64,000 nt of DNA. Source: Engraulis encrasicolus. Taxonomy: Eukaryota > Chordata > Actinopteri > Clupeiformes > Engraulidae. Shown here one piece after another: positions 40,162 to 52,704 of this stretch (position 1 is its first letter; each line of letters starts with the position of its first letter). Below the pieces are notes generated by a model. That model searched no databases. It had not been told where the DNA came from and worked only from the letters and a program-made list of their open reading frames with translations. The stretch is taken from the NCBI RefSeq assembly GCF_034702125.1, contig NC_085868.1, positions 25,963,701 through 26,027,700 of the forward strand. The letters run 5' to 3'. The translations under genes were made by a program, and so were the position numbers.

Positions 40162-42107
40162 TACATTACATTACATTACATTACATTGCATTTGGCAGAC
40201 GCTTTATAACCAAAGCGACTTTCAGAAGAGGACATAATCAAGCCAACATCACAAGCAAATACAAAGTGCACAGGAGATATACAGAACAACAAGTGCAATT
40301 ACAAAGAGGGGTTAGTTTTTTTTTTGTTTTGTTTTTTTTTTATAATAAAGAGGAAATAATGAGAACACACACACACAAACACACACTCACAAACTAAACT
40401 AAACTAAACTAAACATAACGTCAGGATTCTGCCCTGGGGCAAGGCCAGTTCAATCATTAGTCTAGTAGATTCTCTCGAAAGAGGAATGTCTTTAGTTGTT
40501 TCTTGAAGGCTGCAAGAGAGGTGCTTAGTCTTGCTGCCTCTGGGAGACTGTTCCACCACTTGGGAACCACAACGGAGAACAATCTTGACTGGGAGTACCT
40601 AGAGCGACTGGATGGCAGAGCCAGACGGCTTGTGCTGGATGAGCGCAGATCTCTTCCAGTAACATAAGGCGTTAGTAGGTCCTTCAGATAAGCTGGGGCC
40701 GTTCCTGTGATGGTTTTGTAGGCAAGGGTCAGTGCCTTGTGCTTGATCCGGGCGGCGATCGGTAACCAGTGCAACTCAATAAATAGAGGAGTAACATGGG
40801 TCCTTTTGGGTTGATTGAAGATCAACCGTGCCGCCGCATTCTGGATCATCTGCAGAGGCTTTAGCGCACAAGCAGGTAGACCTGTCATGAGTGAGTTGCA
40901 GTAGTCAACGCGGGACAGGACCGTGGCCTGGACCAGTCGTTGTGTAGAATATTGTGTCAGCACAGGTCTGATATTCCGTACGTTGGACATCTGGATTCGA
41001 CAGGTCCGGGTGACCGAGTTGATGTAGTTGGAGCATGACAGCTCATCATCAATCATGACGCCAAGGTTTTTGGCGACTTTGCTTGGGGTCACGATGGTGG
41101 AGCCTATCTTGAGGTTGATGTTGTGACTGAGCGGCTCTTTAGCTGGGATCACCAGGAGCTCTGTCTTGGCCAGGTTCAGCTGTAGGTGGTGGTCCTTCAT
41201 CCATGTTGACAAGTCGGTGAGGCAGGCAGAGATGCGTTCCGAAACCGTGGTGTCCTCTGGACGGAACGACAGGTACATCTGGGTGTCATCAGCATAGCAG
41301 TGGTAGGAGAACCCATGTGTTTGAATGACACGTCCCAGGGAGGATGTGTATATTGCAAACAGAAGGGGTCCCAGCACTGATCCTTGGGGTACGCCTGTGG
41401 AGAGGGTGTGAGTCGTAGACAGCTTCCCTTGCCATGACACACTGAAGGTGCGTCCAGAGAGGTAGGAGTTGAACCATGAGTGGGCAACGCCTGTGATTCC
41501 CATGGCTGTGAGTATCCTCAGGAGGATCTTGTGGTTGACTGTGTCAAAGGCTGCAGATAGGTCTAGTAGTATGAGGACCGAGGATAGTCCTTCCGTTCTT
41601 GCAGTCCTTAGAGCTTCAGTCACTGAGAGTAACGCAGTTTCAGTTGAATGTCCACTTCTGAAACCAGATTGTTTTGGGTCCAGTAATCCGTTCTGGTTTA
41701 GGAAGTTGGTGACTTGCTTTGCAACTGCCCTTTCTAGCGTCTTGGATAGGAAGGGAAGCAGTGAGACAGGTCTGTAGTTTTCGACATGAGCAGGGTTCAG
41801 TGTAGGCTTCTTCAGTAGTGGTGTCACCCTTGCTTGTTTGAAGGCGGAGGGGACAGTGCCGGAGGAGAGTGAGGAGTTCATGATGGATGTGATTGCTGGG
41901 ACCACTGTTTGGGCAATGTCTTGAAGAAGGTTCGTGGGCACTGGGTCTAGTAGGCAGGTAGTGGGACGGCTTCTTGTGATTAATCTGGAAACGTCTTCTT
42001 CAGAGAGCAGAGTGAATTCATGAAGTGTTGCAGGAGTCGCCGTGTTTTCCAGGGGGGTGTCTTCTGGGCGGGAGGGTGGTTCACAGAATTGCTTGCTAAT
42101 ATTTGCC
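40162..42107 (-). mobile_element. 5'-truncated L2-clade LINE inserted in the left LTR
   Basis: Inserted in the minus orientation with GTAACAT at both junctions (40155-40161, 42108-42114). The 3' end shows an (ATTAC)n tail and the common fish tail TTTGGCAGACGCTTTATAAC. The right LTR provides the empty site. The body is 1,946 bp, most of it one open frame. Confidence 0.85.
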
Positions 42108-42133
42108 GTAACATAGATTGTAACATGTTGCAT
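40457..42133 (-). CDS. LINE reverse transcriptase (L2 type), 5'-truncated but open
   Basis: 558 codons on the minus strand. Reverse-transcriptase blocks are in order: NYRPVSLLPFLSKTLER, LDLSAAFDTVNH, TGVPQGSVLGPLLF, the catalytic CYADDTQMY, LNLAKTELL, then the C-terminal LHWLPI and WNSLPEAARL segments. The endonuclease domain is missing, and the first eight or so codons are in fact LTR sequence, so this is a truncated insertion and not a functional start. The unbroken frame indicates recent arrival. Confidence 0.85.
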   Translation of the reverse strand: MQHVTIYVTANISKQFCEPPSRPEDTPLENTATPATLHEFTLLSEEDVSRLITRSRPTTCLLDPVPTNLLQDIAQTVVPAITSIMNSSLSSGTVPSAFKQARVTPLLKKPTLNPAHVENYRPVSLLPFLSKTLERAVAKQVTNFLNQNGLLDPKQSGFRSGHSTETALLSVTEALRTARTEGLSSVLILLDLSAAFDTVNHKILLRILTAMGITGVAHSWFNSYLSGRTFSVSWQGKLSTTHTLSTGVPQGSVLGPLLFAIYTSSLGRVIQTHGFSYHCYADDTQMYLSFRPEDTTVSERISACLTDLSTWMKDHHLQLNLAKTELLVIPAKEPLSHNINLKIGSTIVTPSKVAKNLGVMIDDELSCSNYINSVTRTCRIQMSNVRNIRPVLTQYSTQRLVQATVLSRVDYCNSLMTGLPACALKPLQMIQNAAARLIFNQPKRTHVTPLFIELHWLPIAARIKHKALTLAYKTITGTAPAYLKDLLTPYVTGRDLRSSSTSRLALPSSRSRYSQSRLFSVVVPKWWNSLPEAARLSTSLAAFKKQLKTFLFRENLLD

Positions 42134-42384
42134 TCAATTTATTTGTAATGTAAGCCTAATTTTGTACCCTATATGTTTCATTCTGTTACAGTTTTACAAT
42201 GTAATTAAGACCTTAAGGAGATTTCAGTAAAGCTCTCAACTGGGATCCTGCCTTGAGTTTTGATTCTTGTTCGCTATCTGTCAAGCATGCAAGGAAAATA
42301 TGCCAGGACAGAATAGTAAAATGATAACCCCTCAGCTGGGATAAGCGGCCGGATGACGGTGAACAGCACGCCGAAGCAGCCAAG

Positions 42385-45022
42385 ATGGGCCAGGCCGGTA
42401 CAGAGGAGCGCCAGTCTCAGTTCGGGACAACATCCCGAACTTCGGCGTCACACAAATCCTCCAGATCGTCAACCTGGACATCTGCCAGCATCGCTGCAAC
42501 AAGAGCCAGAGCTAAGGCTGAAGCAGCAAAAGCCAAGCTATCCTTTGCAGAGAAAGAGGCAGCAATATTGAGAGAAATTGCTGAAATAGATGCTCGTCTT
42601 TATTTGTTACAGCAAGAGAAAGCAGCAACTGCAGCATCAACTGAGGCAGCCATCTACAAAGTGTGTGGCAGCAGCAAGCATGGGTCAGCGATGCATCCAG
42701 GTCCAGTGGTGTGGTCACCCTTTAGGCAGGCTGGACACTCACCTGGGAATGACCAGAGCGGGGAGCAAGGAAGAGAGCATAGCGGGGAGAGTGGTATTGA
42801 AGCACTGCCTGTTGTCACTTCCAAGTCTACAGAGATAGGTGGCAACAGGGAAAGGGCACACAAGCGATGCAGCGCGTCTTCTTGGAGCAGCAGCTCCAGT
42901 TCCTGTAACAACACTGGGTCCTCCTCCTGCGCCACGGTGTCACCTGCCAGCTCCTCCTCCTGCGCCACGGTGTCACCAGCCAGCTCCTCCTCCTGCATGA
43001 CGGTGTCACCTGCCAGCTCCTGTGCTACGGTGTCATCAGCCAGCCCCTCCTCCTGCGTCACGGTGTCACCTGCCAGCTCTTGTGCTACGGTGTCATCAGC
43101 CAGCCCCTCCTCCTGCATGACGGTGTCACCTGCCAGCTCCTGTGCTACGGTGTCATCAGCCAGCCCCTCCTCCTGCATGACGGTGTCACCTGCCAGCTCC
43201 TGTGCTACGGTGTCATCAGCCAGCCCCTCCTCCTGCGTCACGGTGTCACCTGCCAGCTCCTGTGCTACGGTGTCATCAGCCAGCCCCTCCTCCTGCATGA
43301 CGGTGTCACCTGCCAGCTCCTGTGCTACGGTGTCATCAGCCAGCCCCTCCTCCTGCATGACGGTGTCACCTGCCAGCTCCTGTGCTACGGTGTCATCAGC
43401 CAGCCCCTCCTCCTGCGTCACGGTGTCACCTGCCAGCTCCTGTGCTACGGTGTCATCAGCCAGCCCCTCCTCCTGCGTCACGGTGTCACCTGCCAGCTCC
43501 TGTGCTACGGTGTCATCAGCCACCCCCTCCCCCTGCATGACGGTGTCACCTGCCAGCTCCTGTGCTACGGTGTCATCAGCCAGCCCCTCCTCCTGCATGA
43601 CGGTGTCACCGGCCAGCTCCTGTGCTACGGTGTCATCAGCCAGCCCCTCCTCCTGCGTGACGGTGTCACCGGCCAGCTCCTGCGCTACGGTGTCATCAGC
43701 CAGCCCCTCCTCCTGCATGACAGTGTCACCTGCCAGCTCCTGTGCTACGGTGTCATCAGCCAGCCCCTCCTCCTGCGTCACGGTGTCACCTGCCAGCTCC
43801 TGTGCTACGGTGTCATCAGCCAGCCCCTCCTCCTGCATGACGGTGTCACCTGCCAGCTCCTGTGCTACGGTGTCATCAGCCAGCCCCTCCTCCTGCGTCA
43901 CGGTGTCACCTGCCAGCTCCTGTGCTACGGTGTCATCAGCCACCCCCTCCCCCTGCATGACGGTGGCACCTGCCAGCTCCTGTGCTACGGTGTCATCAGC
44001 CAGCCCCTCCTCCTGCATGACGGTGTCACCGGCCAGCTCCTGTGCTACGGTGTCATCAGCCAGCCCCTCCTCCTGCGTGACGGTGTCACCGGCCAGCTCC
44101 TGTGCTACGGTGTCATCAGCCAGCCCCTCCTCCTGCATGACAGTGTCACCTGCCAGCTCCTGTGCTACGGTGTCATCAGCCAGCCCCTCCTCCTGCGTCA
44201 CGGTGTCACCTGCCAGCTCCTGTGCTACGGTGTCATCAGCCAGCCCCTCCTCCTGCGTCACGGTGTCACCTGCCAGCTCCTGTGCTACGGTGTCATCAGC
44301 CAGCCCCTCCTCCTGCGTCACGGTGTCACCTGCCAGCTCCTGTGCTACGGTGTCATCAGCCAGCCCCTCCTCCTGCGTCACGGTGTCACCTGCCAGCTCC
44401 TGTGCTACGGTGTCATCTACCAGCTCCTCCTCCCTCGCCAAGATATCATTGCCACCAGCTCCCGCTCCACGCCGTTACCCACTGCTCCACAGCGCCATCG
44501 GTCAGCTCCTGCTCCACGCAGTCAACTTCCTGCTCCTGTTACACGCCACCAGCCAGTTCCTGCTCCACAGTGTCACCAGCCAGCTCCTGCTCCTACGCCA
44601 CGGTGTCACCTGCCTGCTCCTGCTCCTGCTCCACGCCGTTACCTACTGCTCCACGGGGTCACCGGCCAACTCCTGCTCCATGCAGTCAGCTACCTGCTCC
44701 AGCCCCATTTTGTCACCTCCAGTTCCGGCCTCCAGCCAGCTCCAGCTCCATAGTGTCACCTCCAGTTCCGGCCTCCAGCCAGCTCCTGCGCCACAGTGTC
44801 GCCTGCCAGCTCCTGCTCCTTCGACATGGTGTGACCTGCCAGCTCCTGCCCCTGCTCCACGCTGTCCCCAACCAGTTCCAGTTCCACGGGGTCACCAGCC
44901 ATCTTCTGCTCCCTGCTTCACGCAGTCTCCAGCCAGTTCCAGCTCCACACGGTCACCAGCCATCTTCTGCTCCTGCGCTGTGGTGTCTTCAGCCTGCAGC
45001 TGCTCTACGGGGTCACCAGCCA

Positions 45023-45064
<42 letters not shown>

Positions 45065-45246
45065 TGGTCTCGCCGGCCGACACCCACTCCTGTGCCGCGG
45101 TGTCTTCAGCCAACTCCGCCTGCTCTTGCGGCGCACTGTCACCAGCCAGCTCCTACTGCTGCGTCTCGGGGTACCTGCCCACACTTCCACTGCGTGGGAG
45201 GTGGACTTCAGAGAAGCCCAGCCTTCAGGAAGGTGGCATGGTTTGA
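42385..45246 (+). CDS. Gag-like protein fused to a 20-residue repeat array (LTR element ORF)
   Basis: 953 codons, starting 70 bp after the left LTR with ATG GGC CAG. Residues about 20-90 form a Ser-rich segment, then an Ala/Lys/Glu-rich predicted coiled coil (ARAKAEAAKAKLSFAEKEAA), like the first part of fish BEL/Pao-type gag proteins as I recall them. Residues about 175-690 are Ser/Cys/Thr/Val repeats of 20 residues coded by a 60-bp minisatellite. The remainder is a degenerate Ser/Cys-rich extension. No zinc knuckle, protease or polymerase motif. The repeat keeps all three forward frames open, so the translated frame is inferred from the N-terminal head. Confidence 0.55.
42930..44440 (+). 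repeat. 60-bp minisatellite, about 24 units, inside the LTR element
   Basis: From 43021 to 44440 the unit (TGTGCTACGGTGTCATCAGC and on) repeats every 60 bp without a single indel. Units differ at few sites, mainly GCGTCA versus GCATGA. Before 43021 shorter units of about 39 bp occur. After 44440 degenerate CAGCTCCTGCTCC motifs continue to about 45,150. Confidence 0.97.
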
Positions 45247-46589
45247 TACAGGACAGTCAAGCTGCTTAGTCAAATTTCTCAGCCAAGAGGTAATTGAGGA
45301 GTACCTTTAACCCATTTCCCATTACCCTTGCGGTTTACTAATGCCACTTAAGAAAAAGTAAATAGTGGTATACAAGTACTGTATACCAAGCGGGGAGTGT
45401 GCTGTCCTGTCAGTTAATGGGTGTAAATGTTCCCCCTGGCGTTAACATTGGGTACTGCTTCTATCATTTCTTATTTCCTGTTATTTACAAAATAATCTAC
45501 TTCCTGTTCTTTCGACCTGTTGCTATGCTTCTGCTGACCGTACTTGATTCAACCGTTTAAAACCACAGAGTGGAACTATCAGTAAGTACACCTTTGTAAA
45601 AGTTGTTTAAGGACATAGTAATGTGGAAAGTAGTCTTGAAAACGCTAAAATGTAGTTCTTGTGAGATCGCTATTAAAGGTGTCAATATGCTAATCGACGA
45701 TCGTTAGCAACGGTGCTTAGCTATATTGTCGAGCCTCTCAGCTCCTGTTAAGCTTTTTTGCCTTAGTTTATACCTGACATTTCACGTATAAACTTTTCTA
45801 GTGATTATATTTTTAAACACTTTCTTGTTTAGTTGCCTGTGTTTAGTCCTTAATATCAAAGATATTCCATGTTAAAGTTCGCCATTCACACTTGATTTAC
45901 ATTACCTCATCTTGTGATAACCTAATATGTGAAGACATACAGTGCCTACTTACTTGACTTAAATCCTGTGAAAGAAAATAGTCATCTCTCTTAACACCCT
46001 GTAACATAGATTGTAACATGTTGCATTCAATTTATTTGTAATGTAAGCCTAATTTTGTACCCTATATGTTTCATTCTGTTACAGTTTTACAATGTAATTA
46101 AGACCTTAAGGAGATTTCAGTAAAGCTCTCAACTGGGATCCTGCCTTGAGTTTTGATTCTTGTTCGCTATCTGTCAAGCATGCAAGGAAAATATGCCAGG
46201 ACAGAATAATCGCACTTCATTGTCTGCACTAATGTGAGTTTCTTTCAGTGTCATTGTGAATATGCACGTGTAGTGTATATCCTGGGGAACTAAACTGTGG
46301 CTCTGGCCGCTACACCAAAGAGCCAGGCATGTTGGGAGCGACAGTTGGAACAAACCCACAACCCAAGTGATGGTCATTCCATCACACTGGCTTCCCCTTC
46401 ACTCATAAGGCACTTAGTTTTCCACATACAACCCTGCCGTGTGTGTCCCTGACACAACCATCATGCTTCTCCCATCCAGTGTGCCCCATATTCCTCACCC
46501 ATCACTGTGGTAACCTTTCCTTGGGGTCCCTCACATGGTGCACACCCAATGGGTGACTCTGATGGCCTCACGGCAGCCATCCCACTTCT

Positions 46590-46885
46590 GACACTATATT
46601 AGTGAAGGAGAGGAAAGTGTCCACAAGGATTCGAACCCAACCCTTCTGTTCTACGACACTGCTGTTGTGACCACCACAGTAAAGAGCCAGGCTTGTTGGC
46701 AGTCCGATGGTAACTCCAAAACAGCACATAATGGCATTTTATATAATAGTGCATCTTGTTTGATGGACTTTCATGGCCTACCGGCAGCCATCCCACTTCT
46801 GACACCATTTTAGTGAAGGAGAGGAGAGTTGTCCACTAGGATTCGAACCTAGACCTTCTGGGCTACGCAACCGCTGTTGCGTCTA
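46590..46885 (-). repeat. Two minus-strand tRNA-like SINE heads
   Basis: GGATTCGAACC-type reverse-complemented B boxes occur at about 46627 and 46840. Each is preceded by a copy of CATCCCACTTCTGACACYAT...TTAGTGAAGGAGAGG. This suggests two diverged copies of one SINE. Ends were not delimited. Confidence 0.5.
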
Positions 46886-47019
46886 ATTTTAAATGGGAAT
46901 TGTCAACTTGAATGGTCATTCAATTCCGGATTCCATAAGCATTCTCTTTGTGTGCAGGCATTTGAGCTCACTTGGGAGTACCCCTCACACTAGTCTCTCA
47001 CACAGCTGCCCACACACTC

Positions 47020-48230
<1,211 letters not shown>

Positions 48231-48486
48231 GTGTTGGTTTGTTGGTTCAGTCACACTCTTGGTGGAGGTGAAAGGTGTGTGTGTGTGTTTGGTCCCACTC
48301 ACGAGTGTTTTGGAGCTGAGAAGTCCAGGGGGTATGAGCAGAGAGGGAAGAAGGCTTTCCTCTCTGGTATGAGTTGGAATTGTGTTGTGGAGGGTAAGCG
48401 GTTGGGGGCTGGAGTGGGAATAGATTAGGGGGGTATTGGGTATGGGGTGGAGGGGAAAGAGGTTGGGATATGGGGTGGGAGTACAC

Positions 48487-48718
48487 TAGCCAGGCTGTGC
48501 CTTCCTAGTGGCGAAACACTTTCAGCGTTGCAACTAGTCAGGTCAAGACCAATGCAAGTACTTTCTGAGTTCCCGAAAGTACGGGAACTCCTCCCACTTT
48601 GTCGGTAAGCAAACCAAGGGAGGCGGGTCGACCATGCCGTTTGGGAAATGTTAATTGTTATGCTCTTAGTCAGACCAAGTCTCGAATAGATTTGAACGTC
48701 GATGATAATCAGGCTAGG
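48487..48718. mobile_element. Possible short-TIR MITE
   Basis: TAGCCAGGCTGTGCC at the left and ...GATAATCAGGCTA at the right share CTAGCC/GGCTAG ends, with TACAC near both flanks. The interior contains palindromic GGGAACTC/GAGTTCCC motifs. Family not identified. Confidence 0.4.
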
Positions 48719-48730
48719 AATACACAAGAG

Positions 48731-49113
48731 CAGTGATTCTCAAACTGTGGGCCAGTTGCCTGCTGGTGGGCCCTGAAGGTACTCTATAATGCCTCTTTTC
48801 CACTGCCGATTTTCTGGTATGCCTACAGCTCGACACAGCGCGACTCGGCCGCCACTTTTTGCTTTTCGAACAGGCACGAGTCAGCTGCATCGCGCTGAAT
48901 CGGGCTGTAGGCCTACCAGAAAACCGGCAGTGGAAAAGAGGCATAAGTGAGCCTTGAAATAATTTTCTAAAAAATCAAAATAATATTTGTGTGAATGATA
49001 GGCCTACTGTTGACAATTTATTTGAGTTATATTGTTTTTTGGGCCAGAGGTGGGCCCCGACAATTTGTGAAAATTTCAAGTGGGCCAAAGTTAGAAAGGG
49101 TTGGGAACCCCTG
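48731..49113. mobile_element. hAT-type element hosting another MITE
   Basis: Left end CAGTGATTCTCAAACTGTGG; right end GGGTTGGGAACCCCTG: hAT-like imperfect inverted termini. The interior is GGGCC-rich. A matching 8-bp duplication adjacent to both ends is not seen. It is interrupted at 48790-48943 by a TAA-flanked MITE. Confidence 0.55.
48790..48943. mobile_element. 154-bp near-palindromic MITE, TAA target (PIF/Harbinger-like)
   Basis: TGCCTCTTTTCCACTGCCG at the left and its inverse at the right, flanked by TAA at 48787-48789 and 48944-48946. The inverted arms reach about 45 bp each (to the TAGGCAT/GCCTAC motifs). The whole element could fold into a hairpin. Confidence 0.8.
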
Positions 49114-49119
49114 GGCTAG

Positions 49120-49990
49120 GAGGGTTATTTAGCAGGACTGCAGACAGCTTTGTCTGGCCCTAGGATGAAGTCTTCCGAAAGGCTCCATGGCCGTAACTAC
49201 TATTGAGGACACAGAGGTCATGTCCTTGGTATTTTTTTCAGAAACGTAAAACGTATCTGTGATCTAAAACGTATCTATGATCAACAATGGTAAATTCACT
49301 CTGTATTCATGACTTGCGATATCCCGACTCCAGACTATTATAAGATTAGCACAAGTCAAATTGCGCGAGTCATCGATACACAAGACTAGCAGTGTTCGCG
49401 TCAAATATTTCGAGGCGCATTCTCAGTCAAGGCAGTGATTAATGAAAATGAACTTAAGAGTTTGAAATATTCATAATGTAGGCCTACAGTATGCAGTACA
49501 GCACACAGTATTTGACCTCGGTATTTGAAAATGTCTCGTTACGGCCCTGCCCCTCTCTATAGATACAATGTTATTAGCACTAAATTATGAGGCCCTTCTC
49601 TCCCTAAGTTCGGGACAACGTACCCCTTTGCCCATGCCTCCCTGTCAGCTTCCCTGGTATTAGGTATGGGGTGGAGGAATATGGGGGTTGGGGTTTTGGA
49701 TGCGAATGCATCCAAATGGCACAATTGTGTCCCATTTCAGAGATTTTGTCAAATTTGCATTAACTACAATATCAAGGCGTTGAAGGCCTCTTCTTCAGTT
49801 TCAGTGTCAGTGTAGTTACTGCATTTTGCCGTTGTAGGGCAAGGTGTTTACGTGTCCAGCTATGTTGAGGGGACCATCTTCTTTCTACCACCTTGCTTAC
49901 CCATACCCCCCCAAAGAGCAACAACATACTGTGTACTCACTGCACACATACATATACACACATGTAGTTAGCCATACATTTGTTGCACAC
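49120..49990. other. Non-coding interval with a GGGCCC-family fragment
   Basis: 49590-49655 (TCTCTCCCTAAGTTCGGGACAA...CTGTCAGCTTCC) belongs to the dispersed family reported in the findings. The rest has no coding frame or delimited element. Confidence 0.35.
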
Positions 49991-49994
49991 TTGC

Positions 49995-50409
<415 letters not shown>

Positions 50410-50909
50410 AGCTACACACAGACGGAGCCGCCAAGCCCTCTCTCCTGGGTTGTCAACAATTGGCTCTGTTCTCAATTAGGCCCACAACCAGCTCAGTCTC
50501 CCTCAGTCATGCTAGATGTGGAGCGGTAAAATAAGAGAGAAAGCAGGGGCTGAGCAATAGGAGGGGCGAGCAGGGCATTTGCCCATGGGCCCAGGGCCCT
50601 CCTGTATTGGTGGTGGGGGCCCTATTATGACTGGGGCAGGCCGTATGGGGGGGCCCTATCATTGCTTTGCCCTGGGGCCCTGTGTACAGTTGTTCCGCCT
50701 CTGAGAGGGAGTTAAAAAAAGAAACAACCTAAAGTAAGCATTCAAAAGGAGGTGGCCCTGAGTATACTTTTTCTCCTTGTTCTTCCTCTCTCTTTTTTGG
50801 TTTCTTTTTTTCATGTCTGCGGAATGGCGGCAGTTGCCAACGACGACAGTTGCCAGAGGATGTCGGCACGTGCCGTCTGCGTGACCTCACGTGGGCTTAA
50901 AAGTTGCAG

Positions 50910-51153
50910 GCGCGTGTGCGTGTGTGTGTTTCTGTGTGTGTCTGTGTCTGTGCTTGTCCATGTGTTTGTAGCAAGAGATACAAGTCTTTGCTTGCATGTA
51001 ACTGTGTGTTTGTCTATGTGTCTGTTTATGTGTGCAATGCATGCATGCATGTGTACATAGGTGCACAGGCCCGTGTGTGGTTGTGTGTGCGTATGCACAT
51101 GCGTCTGTTTATGGAGAGCTGTGCATGTAACTACATAGAGGGTTTTTTTTCGC

Positions 51154-51209
<56 letters not shown>

Positions 51210-51290
51210 GTATGTGTGTGCGTGCGTGCATGCATGTGTGTGTGTGTGTGTGTGTGTGTGTGATTGTCTTGTGCATTTGTGCGTGTGTGT
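50910..51290. repeat. (GT)n and (CT)n microsatellites
   Basis: TG-rich degenerate DNA at 50910-51120, a pure (TC)n of about 50 bp at 51156-51207, then (GT)n to 51290. Confidence 0.9.
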
Positions 51291-51369
51291 GTGTCTCAAG
51301 GTATGGGTTCTGGGGTTCTTATCTGTCCCCACAGTAGAATGGATGATGAGTGTTTTTGGATGCTCAATC

Positions 51370-51769
51370 CCATAATACATTGGTTCTCTCTGGGATATCA
51401 GTATTGGTGTATTGGTATCGGGTCCAGATATCAACCTAATTCAGAGATCGGATCGGATTGGAATTTCCCCAAAGTTTCCGATACTGACATTGAGCCAGGT
51501 GTAATGTTAATTTGAAATCCTAGCACTTGCATATTAGCTTTCAGGATGGGATTGTTACTTTTTCACTTGTTACTTTTTACGTATTGATTGGTTTCCTGTT
51601 CGCCTGACTTCCTTTTCTGACCAAATAGTCTACTTAGGCCTACCTGAAGTTGAAACCCATGCATGTGGATTTGGTATCGGATCGGAATAGTATCGGAATC
51701 GGCAGATAAGATATCGGGATCGGATCGGAAGTAAAAAAAAAAAAGTGTATCGGTGCATCCCTAGTGTCT
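51370..51769. mobile_element. hAT-like element fragment with ATCGG repeats
   Basis: The right end GTATCGGTGCATCCCTA is the inverse of TAGGGATGCACCGATAC, a terminus common among fish hAT elements. The interior carries ATCGGATCGG iterations. I could not find the opposite terminus or a duplication, so it may be truncated. Confidence 0.45.
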
Positions 51770-51924
51770 CTACAGTACTTAACTCTGAGGAAATGTGGCA
51801 GTCTGTCAGGAAAGCTTCATTTACTTCAGCTGTGGTGGTGGGTAAGGATACGCTAGTTAATTGTCTCTCGCTGGTTGAGGCCTGGTTCAAGGCGCTCCAT
51901 AAGGAGTGTAATCTTGTCTAAGGC

Positions 51925-51970
51925 GTGTGTGCGTGCGTGCGTGTGTGTGCATACAGTATGTGTGTGTGTG

Positions 51971-52038
<68 letters not shown>

Positions 52039-52047
52039 TGTGTGTGT
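51925..52047. repeat. (GT)n followed by (GTGC)n
   Basis: A run of TG dinucleotides is followed by about 14 GTGC tetranucleotides at 51982-52040. Confidence 0.95.
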
Positions 52048-52239
52048 CCACCTCACCCCTGTTTTACCCCTGGATATTATCTTTTCCACTGGTCTTTATG
52101 CACCCCCACACCCCCAGTGTTCTGTGTGTCTTGCCAGTGCTGTCAGTATTAGGATGGCGTGTGTGCTGGGCCGTATCAGCCCAGGACCTGGGCACAGGAC
52201 AAAGTCATCTGAAAGGCCCCCCCAACGAACACATACAAC

Positions 52240-52704
52240 CAGGGCCCTAAATTAACTTTTTTCACCACCAACCAAAATGGCACATAGATTTAAATCTTAC
52301 TAGCCAAACACACCCACACTGATGGGTCGAAATGGCTAGAAAGTTGGTCTTTAGTACTAGCTAGAGATGCACCGGATCCTGATTTTTAGGATCCTGCCGG
52401 ATACCGGATCCACTGCTTAAGATCCTGCCGGATCCGGAACCGGATACCGGATCCTACAAAAGGGTTGAAACACATAGCCTACTCACACACGTGGGCCCTT
52501 TTTATCACGTTGGCTCAAACTATTTTGACTGAAAAGCCTCGGCTACCGGATCCTGGATCCTGGAACCGGATCCGGATCCTGTGATAAACCCTATTATCCT
52601 GCCGGATCCAGAACCGGATTTTGGATCCTGTACATCTCTAGTACTAGCCAAACTGAAAATTCACCAGCATTTGGCCGGTTGGCTGGTGTCAATTTAGAGC
52701 CCTG
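52240..52704. mobile_element. hAT MITE with a second MITE nested inside
   Basis: CAGGGCCCTAAATTAACTTT to GTCAATTTAGAGCCCTG: inverted hAT ends, with the perfect 8-bp duplication CATACAAC at 52232-52239 and 52705-52712. It lies within a copy of the GGGCCC-rich dispersed family, which resumes on the other side. Confidence 0.88.
52361..52639. mobile_element. Nested MITE with GGATCC iterations
   Basis: AGAGATGCACCGGATCC near the left and its inverse GGATCCTGTACATCTCT at the right end, flanked by AGTACTAG at 52353-52360 and 52640-52647. The interior is repetitive GGATCCTGCCGGAT. The left end has two extra bases (CT) before the inverted repeat. Confidence 0.75.

Larger units (their letters stand above)
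39552..46208 (+). mobile_element. Non-autonomous LTR retrotransposon (BEL/Pao-like by its gag head)
   Basis: Left LTR 39552-42315 (811 bp after removing an inserted LINE and its duplication); right LTR 45398-46208 (811 bp). Both start TGTGCTGTCCTG and end CAGGACAGAATA. The 5-bp target duplication ATCGC lies at 39547-39551 and 46209-46213. Reading them side by side I count about four substitutions and no indels. A purine-rich tract AAGCGGGGAG precedes the right LTR. The interior encodes only a gag-like/repeat ORF: no protease, reverse transcriptase or integrase frame is present, so it would depend on a partner element. Confidence 0.85.

Noticed and set aside
43021..44440. Regular 60-bp repeats as a CRISPR array
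   Set aside because: Units are contiguous with no unique spacers, and the context is a eukaryotic retroelement.
42654..44441. 595-codon minus-strand repeat frame (and a 557-codon forward frame from 43080)
   Set aside because: Both are other frames of the 60-bp array. Only the frame starting at 42385 has a non-repetitive, gag-like head after the LTR.
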